Source: JANLTP01 sp031363055
GTDB lineage: Bacteria; Pseudomonadota; Gammaproteobacteria; Burkholderiales; Burkholderiaceae_E
DNA: 64,000 nt
Direction of reading: 5' to 3'
NCBI GenBank assembly: GCA_031363055.1
Contig: JANLTP010000154.1
Coordinates: 1-64,000 of the forward strand
In this document: positions 35,126 to 44,100 of the stretch, piece after piece
Layout: every line of letters begins with the position of its first letter
Position numbering within the stretch: the first letter of the stretch is position 1
Program-made: the position numbers and the translations under genes
The notes under the pieces: model-generated
Told to the model about the DNA's origin: nothing
The model's database searches: none
Seen by the model: the letters and a program-made list of their open reading frames with translations, nothing else

Positions 35126-36235
35126 ATGGCCGAAATCACCGCTCGACGAATCGTTCTGAACGCACCGATCCAGGGTGTACCTCAGCTTTCCGATTTCCGG
35201 CTTGAAGAGTTCCGGCTGCCAGAGGTAGAAGACGGCCGGTTTCTGATCCGCAATGTGTATTGCTCGGTCGATCCAGGCACTCGGTCGCGCTTGTCTGCCG
35301 GCGTCAGTTACACGTCCAATCTGAAGGCTGGCGAAATGATCTCTTCATTTGCGCTAGGCCAGGTCAAGGAAAGCAAACACGCGGGGTTTGCGGTTGGTGA
35401 TTGGGTGGTTCATGCCTCGGGCTGGGCGCAGTATCAAGTCTGTGACGGCCGCGGTTATTTTCAAAAGCTCGATACCCGCTGGATCGAATCCGGCCTGGCT
35501 GCCAGTAGAGGCCAACCCGGTGTGCCGTTCTCGGCCTGGATCGGCGTGTTGGGCATTCCCGGCATGACCGCCTGGTTCGGCATGACCCGAATCGGCGCCG
35601 TTACCGAAGGCGCCCGAGTGCTGGTTACCTCGGCAGCGGGACCGGTCGGCGCATCGGCGGGTCAGATTGCTCGACGCCTGGGTGCCACCAATGTGGTTGG
35701 TATTGCCGGAGGCCCGGCCAAATGCAAATGGCTCAAGGATGAAGCGCGCTTTGACCATGCGATTGACTACAAGTCGGTTCGCGCAGCCAGCAGCAACGAT
35801 GCCGCTTATGTATCGCAAATGCAGGCACAGTTGCAGGCGGCGTCCCCTGACGGTTATGACGTGCTGTTCGACAATGTCGGCAACACCCTGATCGATATCG
35901 CCATTGCGCTGTTGCGCCCGCATGCGCGAATCGTCATCTCGGGCCAGCTCGCCGACTACAACCGCAGTGCCGAGGATATGCCAGGACTTTTCAATACCCG
36001 GCATTTCATCGCCAAACGCCTGCGCATGGAAGGCATTCTGGTGTTCGATGATCGCAAGCAATTTGGCGCGGCGCAAAACGAGCTGGCCGCCTGGATCGGG
36101 CAGGGTCAGTTTGCCTGGAAGGAAGAGCTCTTTGAGGGCATTGAACAGATGCCCAATGCATTCATCGGACTGTTTACGGGGGCGAGTTTTGGTCGTCGCA
36201 TCGTGCAAGTCGGCAGCGTGCAGGATACCGAATGA
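35126..36235 (+). CDS. NADP-dependent MDR oxidoreductase (alkenal/one reductase type)
   Basis: 369 residues, medium-chain reductase of the leukotriene-B4-dehydrogenase/curcumin-reductase group, which reduces C=C bonds conjugated to a carbonyl. The nucleotide site is SAAGPVGASAGQIARRLG (about 171-188). No zinc ligands are seen, as expected for this group. ATG at 35126, nine bases after the permease gene; it overlaps the following flavoprotein gene by four bases (ATGA). Confidence 0.88.
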   Translation: MAEITARRIVLNAPIQGVPQLSDFRLEEFRLPEVEDGRFLIRNVYCSVDPGTRSRLSAGVSYTSNLKAGEMISSFALGQVKESKHAGFAVGDWVVHASGWAQYQVCDGRGYFQKLDTRWIESGLAASRGQPGVPFSAWIGVLGIPGMTAWFGMTRIGAVTEGARVLVTSAAGPVGASAGQIARRLGATNVVGIAGGPAKCKWLKDEARFDHAIDYKSVRAASSNDAAYVSQMQAQLQAASPDGYDVLFDNVGNTLIDIAIALLRPHARIVISGQLADYNRSAEDMPGLFNTRHFIAKRLRMEGILVFDDRKQFGAAQNELAAWIGQGQFAWKEELFEGIEQMPNAFIGLFTGASFGRRIVQVGSVQDTE

Positions 36236-37404
36236 TGGCCGTGTCTGAAGAACCCGCGATCCTCGTTCAGGCCAGAGCATTGGCACCCGAGATTCGAGCC
36301 CGTGCCGATGCCATGGAGCAAGCGCGTCGCATGCCCGCTGACTTGGCCGAAAGCCTGGCTGCGATCGGCGTTTATCGAATGTTGCGACCCTCAAGCATCG
36401 GCGGGCTTGAATGTTCGCCGGCCGACTTCTTGCGAGCGATTGAAGCGTTGGCGACAGCCGATGCCTCGGCTGGCTGGTGCGCGATGATCGGCGCCTCCTC
36501 TGGTGTCTACTCAGCCTACTTGCCGCCCGATATCGCGCGTGAGGTTTATGGTGATGGCAACGAGGTTCGTACCGGTGGCGTGTTCGCGCCGATGGGCCAG
36601 GCCGTTCTCGAAGGTGACGCATACAAGGTGACCGGTCATTGGCGCTGGGCCAGCGGCAGTCAGAACTGTCAATGGTTGAACGGCGGCTGTACGGTCGTTG
36701 AGGCGGGCGAAGTCCGCAAGCTGGCCAATGGAGCACCGGAGATTCGGGCGATGATTTTTCCGGCTGCCGATGCCGAACTGATCGACACCTGGCACACCAT
36801 GGGTCTGCGCGGTACCGGCAGTGGTGACATGAAGGTAAAGGACATTCGGGTGCCCCGTCAGCGCAGCGTGTCGTTGTTGATCGACAAACCGCAATCGGAC
36901 GGCGCCCTGTACGTGTTCCCGGTGTTCGGTTTGCTGGCGCTCGGCATTGCCGCAGTGGCTGCCGGCAACGCGCGCTCGGCGCTCGATGAATTTCGTGAGT
37001 TCGCGGGCGGCGCCCGCACTGCTGGTGCGCGCAAGGTGTTGGCCGAACGCGCTACTGTGCAGCAATCCTATGCCGAAATGGATGCGCAGTTGCGCTCAGC
37101 GCGGGCGTTTCTGTTCGACGAAGTCGGCCAGGCGTGGGCGTCGGCGCAAAACGAGCGGCGCATTTCTTTACAGACCCGAGGCAAGCTGCGTCTGGCGGCT
37201 ACGCATATGACGCGAACGGCGGCGCTGGTTTGCCGGCAAGCGCAGGACCTGTGTGGCGGCGCGGCGGTGTTCAGTGAAAATCTGTTGCAGCGAAAATTGC
37301 GCGATGCCCAAACCATGACAGCGCACATGATGATTGCTCCGGCCACCTACGAGTTGGCGGGCCGTTTGTTGCTGGGTTTGCCGACCGACGATACGCTGGT
37401 ATAG
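36232..37404 (+). CDS. Acyl-CoA-dehydrogenase-like flavoprotein (HsaA/DszC-type monooxygenase candidate)
   Basis: 390 residues, acyl-CoA dehydrogenase fold. The middle domain has VTGHWRWASGSQNCQW and TMGLRGTGSGDMKV, and the C-terminal domain has LCGGAAVFSENLLQRKLRDAQ. The GxWxxASG block is the form seen in flavin-dependent hydroxylases such as HsaA and DszC, which use reduced flavin from a partner, rather than in true acyl-CoA dehydrogenases; the catalytic base typical of the latter is not obvious. It is the last gene of the 31.7-37.4 kb run. Confidence 0.82.
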   Translation: MMAVSEEPAILVQARALAPEIRARADAMEQARRMPADLAESLAAIGVYRMLRPSSIGGLECSPADFLRAIEALATADASAGWCAMIGASSGVYSAYLPPDIAREVYGDGNEVRTGGVFAPMGQAVLEGDAYKVTGHWRWASGSQNCQWLNGGCTVVEAGEVRKLANGAPEIRAMIFPAADAELIDTWHTMGLRGTGSGDMKVKDIRVPRQRSVSLLIDKPQSDGALYVFPVFGLLALGIAAVAAGNARSALDEFREFAGGARTAGARKVLAERATVQQSYAEMDAQLRSARAFLFDEVGQAWASAQNERRISLQTRGKLRLAATHMTRTAALVCRQAQDLCGGAAVFSENLLQRKLRDAQTMTAHMMIAPATYELAGRLLLGLPTDDTLV

Positions 37405-37629
37405 GAGCGCCCCCAGGGCCGGGCTGCGCCCAGCCCGCCCCCCGCGGGGGTTCAAGCAAAGTGGCAGAGCAACATTTGCTTGAGAGCCTGCCGGGGTAAA
37501 GAATGGGTGCGAGTACGTGAGCCGTCTGAACAGCGCGATCGGGTGCACCGGCGGCGGATCATCTTTTTTGTCGAAAAAACCGGTCGATTCGCGAAATCCG
37601 CCTGAGTTTGGTGCACGCGTGCCGCTGAC
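37405..37629. other. Intergenic region with GC hairpin and A/T palindrome
   Basis: A 225-base stretch without a convincing gene. It begins with a GC-rich hairpin (GGGCCGGGCTGCGCCCAGCCC, about 37415-37435) that may terminate the upstream run, and has near 37563-37580 a T-run/A-run palindrome (TTTTTTGTCGAAAAAA). Nothing else is recognised. Confidence 0.5.
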
Positions 37630-37657
37630 TTGCCTCCTGCGCCAGAAGGGTTAGAAT
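37630..37657 (+). promoter_or_regulatory. Sigma70-type promoter before the COG0523 gene
   Basis: TTGCCT (37630-37635), 16-base spacer, TAGAAT (37652-37657), about 37 bases before the ATG, which itself has AGGGGA upstream. The -10 is good; the -35 matches three to four of six bases. Confidence 0.5.
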
Positions 37658-37694
37658 CCGGCCCCTCCGAGGAAGCACGCAGGGGAAGCAACCG

Positions 37695-38675
37695 ATGGGT
37701 TCCAACAAGCACGTTCCGGTCACGATTCTGACCGGTTTTCTGGGCAGTGGTAAGACGACACTGCTGAACCGAATTCTGAAGGAAGATCACGGCCTGAAAA
37801 TCGCCGTGATCGAGAACGAATTCGGTGAAGAGGGCATTGATAACGAGCTGTTGCTGCAATCGAGCGATGAACAAATCGTCGAGATGAATAACGGCTGCAT
37901 TTGCTGCACCGTGCGCGGCGATCTGGTCCGCATTCTGGGTGATCTGCGTGATCGACGCGAGTCGGGCGCGATCAAGTTCGACCGCATCGTGATCGAGACC
38001 ACCGGTATGGCTGATCCGGGGCCGGTTGCCCAGACGTTTTTCATTGACGATGACATTGCCGATTACTATTTGCTCGATGCGGTGATCACGCTGGTCGATG
38101 CGAAGCACGGCATGATGCAATTAAACGGCCAGAAAGAAGTTCAGGAGCAAGTCGGCTTCGCCGATCGCATCTGGTTGTCGAAGGCTGATCTGGTTTCCGA
38201 GGACGAACTGGCAACCCTGAGCAACCGGCTCAGTCGCATCAATCCGCGCGCGCCGATCAAGCCGATGCGCTTTGGCGACGCGCCGATTGCCGAGATTCTG
38301 GATATTCGTGGCTTTAATCTGAACTCCGTTCTCGAGATCAATCCGGAGTTCCTGGTCAGCGATGAACATGAGCATGATGACAACGTTCAGTCGTTCGTCT
38401 TCCGCTCAAATCGACCGTTCGACTCGGCCAAGCTCGAGGATTTCCTGTCGGGAATTATTCAGGTTTACGGACAGGATATGTTGCGGTATAAAGGCGTGCT
38501 CTTCATGAAGGGCTCGGATAAGCAGACGGTTTTCCAGGGCGTACATCAAATGATGGGCGCTGACCAGGGAAAGCGGTGGCCACCCGGTGAGAAGCCGTCC
38601 AGCAAGATGGTCTTCATTGGGCGCAATTTGCCCAAGGACACGTTTATCAAAGGGTTGGAACAGTGCCTGGCCTAG
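37695..38675 (+). CDS. COG0523 (CobW-like) GTPase, putative zinc metallochaperone
   Basis: 326 residues. P-loop GFLGSGKT at 14-21, the metal-binding CxCC motif (GCICCTV, Cys68, Cys70, Cys71), switch-like ENEFGE, and the C-terminal CobW_C domain. A family of GTP-driven metal insertases; the branch next to dksA is usually linked to zinc homeostasis. A small histidine-containing stretch (SDEHEHDD, about 220-227) may also bind metal. It is followed 62 bases later by dksA. Confidence 0.9.
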   Translation: MGSNKHVPVTILTGFLGSGKTTLLNRILKEDHGLKIAVIENEFGEEGIDNELLLQSSDEQIVEMNNGCICCTVRGDLVRILGDLRDRRESGAIKFDRIVIETTGMADPGPVAQTFFIDDDIADYYLLDAVITLVDAKHGMMQLNGQKEVQEQVGFADRIWLSKADLVSEDELATLSNRLSRINPRAPIKPMRFGDAPIAEILDIRGFNLNSVLEINPEFLVSDEHEHDDNVQSFVFRSNRPFDSAKLEDFLSGIIQVYGQDMLRYKGVLFMKGSDKQTVFQGVHQMMGADQGKRWPPGEKPSSKMVFIGRNLPKDTFIKGLEQCLA

Positions 38676-38737
38676 GAGCCTGACGGGCTCCTGATGTAAG
38701 TTGGCAGGTTTTGACGTATCTTGGACTGGTAGCAAAA

Positions 38738-39166
38738 ATGGCTGAAATCATGGACAAAAAAATTCTGACCGATGCCCAACTGTTGGCAATGAAAGAGTCG
38801 GACTACATGAGCGAGGCTCAGCTCGCGTACTTCCGAGGCAAATTGCAGCAGATGGAGCGCGACATCCTGCAGAACGCCGGTGAGACCACCGAGCACCTTC
38901 GCGAAACTGTGGTGGTTCCCGATCCCGCCGACCGAGCAACGATTGAAGAAGAGCATGCACTTGAATTGCGTACCCGCGATCGCGAGCGCAAGTTGCTGAA
39001 AAAGATTCAGCAATCGCTGGCTCAAATTGAGAATGGCGAATACGGCTACTGCGAGGAAACCGGCGAAGCCATCGGCTTGCCGCGGCTCTTGGCTCGCCCG
39101 ACCGCAACTTATTCGCTGGAGGCTCAACAGCGTCGCGAGTTACGTCAGAAGATGTACGGCGATTAA
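38738..39166 (+). CDS. dksA: RNA polymerase-binding transcription factor DksA, cysteine-poor form
   Basis: Coiled-coil protein that enters the RNA polymerase secondary channel and works with ppGpp. About 142 residues; the coiled-coil tip DPADRAT is conserved (key Asp and Ala present). The C-terminal globular domain keeps only the first of four zinc cysteines (GYCEETGEAIG, then a SLEAQQRRE end without Cys), so no C4 zinc site is possible. Such forms are common in betaproteobacteria as I recall. Start ATG 38738 (alternative 38750). Confidence 0.93.
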   Translation: MAEIMDKKILTDAQLLAMKESDYMSEAQLAYFRGKLQQMERDILQNAGETTEHLRETVVVPDPADRATIEEEHALELRTRDRERKLLKKIQQSLAQIENGEYGYCEETGEAIGLPRLLARPTATYSLEAQQRRELRQKMYGD

Positions 39167-39345
39167 ATTCGGTCTAAAGACGCTATTTAACAATTTTTCC
39201 AGCAATCGATAGCAGGTTCATGGCGCCCGACATACGGACTGCGCTCATTGAATTTCGGCCAAACGCCGATGCTACACTCAGACGAGACAGCTAACCGGGT
39301 CGGACCAGCCTTTTTTTGCGCCCGAGCGGCAGTTGAATTTTCAGG

Positions 39346-40749
39346 GTGAATCGATTGGTCTTTTCAATCTTCGGTCGCAAGGAAAAATCTGACAGCCGCA
39401 GGGCCAAAGATGGCTCGTCTTCGCGTTCGCCCGACAGCGCCACCGTCGCAAATTCGCCGAGCAGCGAAATGCAGCGCGAAATCGCGCGCCAGACCGCCGA
39501 GAAAATAGATCGCATCGAGTCGGAGATGATCGCCTCGGGTTTGCCCATTCCGCCACCGCCGAATCGGGTTCAAGGACTGGCCAGTGCGCCGCATGATGTC
39601 GCTGTCGCACCGGCTCGCGTCAACGGATCTTCAAGCGCCCACGCCTCGGCGCCGATCACATCGCCAGGGATTGGTGCGAGCACAGCTATGGCGCTGGGTG
39701 ACACCGCCCATGCCGGTGAAATTCACATCAGCGGATCGAACCTGCCGCCCGAGTTGGAAGAGGCCGCCATTCTGTTTGCGAACGGCCAGATGCCCGCCGC
39801 CGAGGCAACACTGCGCCATGCGATTACCAGTGGCTCGCTGGGTTCAGGCTCCCAGCAGGCCTGGCTCATGTTGTTCGATATTTATCTGAATACCGGACAG
39901 AAGGATGCCTTCGAGAATATGTCACTCGACTACGCGGCCCAGTTCGAGCTGTCGCCGCCATCCTGGCGAGAACGCAGCAAACAGTCTTCGGACGCCGCCA
40001 AGACTGCCGTGACCGGTGCGAACGTTTTGTTTGGAGCGTCGGTTGATGCCAACCTGGGCAAGCAGTTCGAGCAAATGAAACGGGCTGCAGCGAACAAGAA
40101 ACCGGCTGTGCTGGAATTTGTCAGTGTCCAGAGAATCGACAGCGCCGGCGCGGCAGCGCTGCTGCACGCGATTGAAACATTCAAGTCCGGCAAACATGAG
40201 CTGGTCATTGCCAATGCCGCCAAAATGTTTGAGGCGGCCAAGCTGAATATTGAAACCGGTCGGCGCGATGAAAATCAGTCGAGTTGGATGCTGGCGCTCG
40301 AGATGCTGCGGGCCCAGGGTCTGAACCAGAAATTCGACGACATGAGCATCGACTACTGCGTCACCTATGAGGTGTCTCCGCCTTCCTGGGAGCCGATGCC
40401 CGCCTGGGTGCGCGGTGATGTCGTGCAAGCGACCAACACGCAGATTGTCGCCAGCGCCGAAGCGGCTGGCGAAGCGGGTGCGTTTCCGATGTCCGGTGAA
40501 ATCATCGGTCGCATGCAAAGTGAGCTGGCCTCGCTGCGGGTCTATGCTCAGGAGCGTCACGACCTGGTCATCGATTGTCGCAATCTGTCGAGGCTCGACT
40601 TCGTTGCCGCCGGCGAGTTGCTCAACGAAGTGGTGACGCTGCGTAACATGGGTAAATCGGTGGTGTTCGTTGAGCCCAACTATCTGGTGCTTGCGTTGAT
40701 GAAAGTCATGGGCATTCACGAACTGGCCGATATCCGTCGCCCGAAGTAG
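39346..40749 (+). CDS. STAS-domain protein with internal repeat
   Basis: 467 residues, not assigned a function. An N-terminal low-complexity, Ser/Ala/Pro-rich region (1-115) is followed by a helical TPR-like segment and two related units carrying MSLDYAAQFELSPPSW (about 189-204) and MSIDYCVTYEVSPPSW (about 332-347), each near an anti-sigma-antagonist-like STAS segment (LEFVSVQRIDSAGAAAL; DLVIDCRNLSRLDFVAAGEL). Start taken as GTG 39346. It lies between dksA and hslVU. Confidence 0.75.
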   Translation: MNRLVFSIFGRKEKSDSRRAKDGSSSRSPDSATVANSPSSEMQREIARQTAEKIDRIESEMIASGLPIPPPPNRVQGLASAPHDVAVAPARVNGSSSAHASAPITSPGIGASTAMALGDTAHAGEIHISGSNLPPELEEAAILFANGQMPAAEATLRHAITSGSLGSGSQQAWLMLFDIYLNTGQKDAFENMSLDYAAQFELSPPSWRERSKQSSDAAKTAVTGANVLFGASVDANLGKQFEQMKRAAANKKPAVLEFVSVQRIDSAGAAALLHAIETFKSGKHELVIANAAKMFEAAKLNIETGRRDENQSSWMLALEMLRAQGLNQKFDDMSIDYCVTYEVSPPSWEPMPAWVRGDVVQATNTQIVASAEAAGEAGAFPMSGEIIGRMQSELASLRVYAQERHDLVIDCRNLSRLDFVAAGELLNEVVTLRNMGKSVVFVEPNYLVLALMKVMGIHELADIRRPK

Positions 40750-40832
40750 TGCCCCTTGTATTCCGGCCTCATGCCCCCAACTGTCGTCCGATAAACTGAT
40801 GCTATTGACGGCGTCGGATCAGGGAGCAGGCG

Positions 40833-41372
40833 ATGGAGCAATATCACGGCACAACCATTGTGTCGGTGCGGCGTGCGCATTCGGTGGCGCTGGGCGGTGA
40901 TGGCCAGGTCACATTGGGCAACATCGTCATCAAGCAGGGTGCCCGCAAGGTCCGGCGCCTCTTCAACGACAAGGTGCTGGCTGGATTTGCCGGCGGAACC
41001 GCCGATGCGTTTACGTTGTTCGAGCGGTTTGAGGCCAAACTCGATAAACATGCGGGTCATTTGCAACGCGCAGCGGTCGAATTGGCCAAGGACTGGCGCA
41101 CCGACCGAATGTTGCGCCGGCTGGAGGCCATGCTGGCGGTGGCCGACCGAGATCATTCACTGATCATTACCGGCAATGGTGATGTGCTCGAGCCCGAGTT
41201 GGGTTTGATTGCCATTGGCAGTGGCGGGCCGTATGCACAATCGGCGGCTCGCGCGTTGATCGAGAACACCGAACTGGACCCGGAGACGATCGTCAGGAAG
41301 TCGCTGACCATCGCCGGTGAAATTTGTATTTACACCAACCAGCATCACACGGTTGAATGCCTGAAGGGGTAG
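40833..41372 (+). CDS. hslV: ATP-dependent protease peptidase subunit HslV
   Basis: Proteasome-related threonine protease of the HslUV complex. 179 residues; the active N-terminal threonine after propeptide removal is Thr7 in MEQYHGTTIVSVRR. GGGAGCAGG lies before the ATG. It is followed five bases later by hslU, so the two make one operon. Confidence 0.96.
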   Translation: MEQYHGTTIVSVRRAHSVALGGDGQVTLGNIVIKQGARKVRRLFNDKVLAGFAGGTADAFTLFERFEAKLDKHAGHLQRAAVELAKDWRTDRMLRRLEAMLAVADRDHSLIITGNGDVLEPELGLIAIGSGGPYAQSAARALIENTELDPETIVRKSLTIAGEICIYTNQHHTVECLKG

Positions 41373-41377
41373 TTTGC

Positions 41378-42724
41378 ATGAGCACCGAAATGACCCCTGA
41401 AGAGATTGTTTCCGAACTCGACAAGCACATCATTGGTCAGGATCGCGCCAAGCGCGCGGTCGCGATTGCCCTGCGCAATCGCTGGCGTCGACAACTGGTC
41501 GACGAGCCCTTGCGACATGAGATTACACCGAAGAATATTCTGATGATCGGGCCGACCGGCGTTGGCAAGACCGAAATCGCGCGTCGACTGGCGCGGCTGG
41601 CCAATGCGCCATTCATCAAGGTTGAAGCGACCAAGTTCACTGAAGTCGGCTATGTCGGGCGCGATGTCGACACCATTATTCGCGACCTCGCCGAAATCGC
41701 CATCAAGCAGACGCGTGATCAGGAAAAGCGTAAGGTGGTGCTGCGAGCGCAGGATGCTGCCGAAGATCGGGTGCTCGACGTACTGGTACCGCCGGCGCGC
41801 GGCTTCGGGTTCGGTGCCGATGAAGGCGAGACTGTCGCCGCAGTGCCGGACTCGGCGACCCGCCAGAAGTTTCGCAAGCGTCTGCGCGAAGGCGATCTGG
41901 ACGAGCGCGAAATCGAGATTGAATTGATCCAGCCGGCCAGTGCCATGGAGATTCATGGTGCGCCCGGTATGGAAGAAATGACGCAGCAAATCCAGTCGAT
42001 GTTCCAGGGCCTGCAGGGTAAGAAAAAGTTGCGCAAATTGCGCATCAAGGAGGCGCTCAAAGTGCTGGCCGATGAAGAAGCCGCCAAGCTCGTCAACGAA
42101 GATGAAATCAAGGCCCGGGCGATGCACAGTGTTGAACAGAACGGCATTGTGTTCATCGATGAAATCGACAAGATTGCCTCACGCAGCGAGATGGCCGGTG
42201 CCGATGTTTCGCGCCAGGGTGTGCAGCGCGATCTGTTGCCGCTGATTGAAGGTACCACCGTCAATACCAAGTACGGGGTGGTCAAGACCGATCACATTCT
42301 GTTTGTCGCCTCGGGTGCGTTTCACCTCTCCAAGCCGTCGGATTTGATCCCCGAACTGCAAGGTCGTCTGCCGATCCGGGTCGAGCTCGATTCGCTGACA
42401 GCTTCGGACTTTACCAAGATTTTGACCGACACCGACGCCAGCTTGACCAAGCAGTATCAGGCCTTGCTCGCGACCGAAGGCGTCACCTTGCAGTTCGAAG
42501 CGTCCGGCGTCAAGCGCTTGGCCGAGATGGCGTTTTCGGTCAATGAGAAGACCGAAAACATTGGCGCTCGACGGCTCTACACGGTTATGGAAAAGCTGCT
42601 CGAAGACGTGTCATACAACGCCAGCAAACACTCCGGCAGCACGCTGATAATTGATGAAGCGTTTGTCGATGAGCGTCTCGGTACATTGGTACGCAGCGAA
42701 GATCTTGCACGCTATATCCTGTAA
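41378..42724 (+). CDS. hslU: ATPase subunit HslU of the HslUV protease
   Basis: AAA+ unfoldase feeding HslV. 448 residues. Walker A GPTGVGKT at 58-65, Walker B VFIDEIDKIAS, sensor II GARRLYTVMEKLLEDVS, and the HslV-docking C-terminus (SEDLARYIL). ATG 41378, with AAGGGG eight bases upstream; an in-frame ATG at 41357 overlaps hslV. Confidence 0.97.
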   Translation: MSTEMTPEEIVSELDKHIIGQDRAKRAVAIALRNRWRRQLVDEPLRHEITPKNILMIGPTGVGKTEIARRLARLANAPFIKVEATKFTEVGYVGRDVDTIIRDLAEIAIKQTRDQEKRKVVLRAQDAAEDRVLDVLVPPARGFGFGADEGETVAAVPDSATRQKFRKRLREGDLDEREIEIELIQPASAMEIHGAPGMEEMTQQIQSMFQGLQGKKKLRKLRIKEALKVLADEEAAKLVNEDEIKARAMHSVEQNGIVFIDEIDKIASRSEMAGADVSRQGVQRDLLPLIEGTTVNTKYGVVKTDHILFVASGAFHLSKPSDLIPELQGRLPIRVELDSLTASDFTKILTDTDASLTKQYQALLATEGVTLQFEASGVKRLAEMAFSVNEKTENIGARRLYTVMEKLLEDVSYNASKHSGSTLIIDEAFVDERLGTLVRSEDLARYIL

Positions 42725-42782
42725 CTCGCAACGCCGATCTTTTATCGAAGCGGCCAACTTTCCGCCAGACAGCCAACTTTAT

Positions 42783-42965
42783 ATGAACGTCAAAAAGAAA
42801 TTGGCCACGGTCAAGAAACGCAACCCGCTGGTGGCGCCAACGCTGGCCCGCAAAGCCGGTAAACATGCGCCCGACCCCAAGGGGCTGCGACGTTCCTCGA
42901 ACCGCGAGGCCGAGACCGAGGCCGAACAAGTTGTGCGCAAGTTGCAAGAGGACAAAGCTGGTTAG
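42783..42965 (+). CDS. Small basic protein with RNPLV motif
   Basis: 60 residues, strongly basic N-half (MNVKKKLATVKKRNPLVAP, then RKAGKH and GLRRSS), acidic-amphipathic C-half (EAETEAEQVVRKLQEDKAG). I recall short proteins with this RNPLV...RKxGxH...KxxRR layout in many proteobacteria, of unknown function. No strong ribosome site; preceded by a 58-base gap after hslU. Confidence 0.55.
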   Translation: MNVKKKLATVKKRNPLVAPTLARKAGKHAPDPKGLRRSSNREAETEAEQVVRKLQEDKAG

Positions 42966-43075
42966 TTGGAGCATGCGTACCTTGAACTCGATCCCAGCAG
43001 CCGCGCCGTTATACTACCGCCGTAAGGGTTCAGATCAAGAACGAAGGTTCAGACCGAACTTGCCTGGGAGACTCC

Positions 43076-44100
43076 ATGAATAAACTTGCTCTTTCCATTG
43101 CGATCGCCGGCGCATTAGCCGCATAGCCGCTCTTCGCACAAACCGTCAAGATCGGTTTCATCGCCACCTACAGCGGTCCCGGCGCGGCTCAGGGCGACCA
43201 GATGGACAAGGGCGCCAAGCTCTACATGAAGCTGAACGCGGACAAATTGCCCCCGGGCGAGAAGGTCGAGCTGATTCAGCGCGACGACACTGGCGCCAAT
43301 CCGGACGTGGCCAAGCGCATCGCGCAGGAACTCATCGTTCGCGACAAGGTGCAGATCATTACCGGCATCACCTGGACGCCGAATTTGGCCGCCATTGCGC
43401 CGCTCTCGGCCGAGGCGAAGATTCCGGTCATGAGCATGAACGCAGCCGGTGCCAGGCTGCTGGCGAACTCGCCGTACATGGCGCGAATCTCGTTCACCTT
43501 GTGCCAGGCTGCATACCCGGCCGGACTTTGGGCTGGCAAGAAGTACAAGAAGGCTTACGTAGCCGTGAGTGATTTTGCACCGGGACATGAAGCCGAAGGT
43601 TGCTTCACCCGTGGCTTCAAGGAGGCCGGCGGTGAAATCATCGGCGCCGTGCGCATTCCGTTTGCCAACCCGGATTTCGTGCCGTTCCTGCAACGCATCA
43701 AGGACGCGAAACCGGACGTGATGTTCGCGTTCAATCCGGCCGGCAAACAGGCAGCGGCGATGATGAAGGCCTACAGGGACCTGGACATGGCCAAGGCGAA
43801 CATCAAGTACCTCGGCACGGGTGACATAACCACCGACGAGGAACTCGCGGGCATGGGCGATGTGGCGATCGGCGTGACCACCGTACATCACTACTCGGCG
43901 GCGGCCGACCGGCCGGCGAACAAGGCGTTCGTCGCTGCGTTCAAAAAGGAATATGGCGAAACACTGAACCCAGGATTCATGGCGATGGGTGCCTGGGACG
44001 GTATGGAAGCCATCTACGCAGCCATTCGTGCGCAGGGCGGCAACATCGATCCGCAAAAAACCGTCGATTTCTGGAAGACCTACAAAACCGCGAACAGCCC
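43076..44100 (+). pseudogene. Branched-chain amino-acid type ABC binding protein, broken twice
   Basis: Periplasmic binding protein of the LivK/Leu-Ile-Val family. The ATG at 43076 opens a normal signal peptide, but an in-frame TAG at 43124-43126 lies inside it, and the mature sequence (QTVKIGFIATYSGPGAAQG) continues in the same frame. At the 3' end the frame stops matching after FWKTYKTANSPR, where the family has about 45 more residues. Past about 44100 the DNA is in the frame of a LivH permease. So the gene has both a nonsense codon and a lost 3' end. Confidence 0.85.

Noticed and set aside
37440..37520. tRNA-like GGTTCAAGC sequence
   Set aside because: No matching acceptor or anticodon stem could be folded around it.
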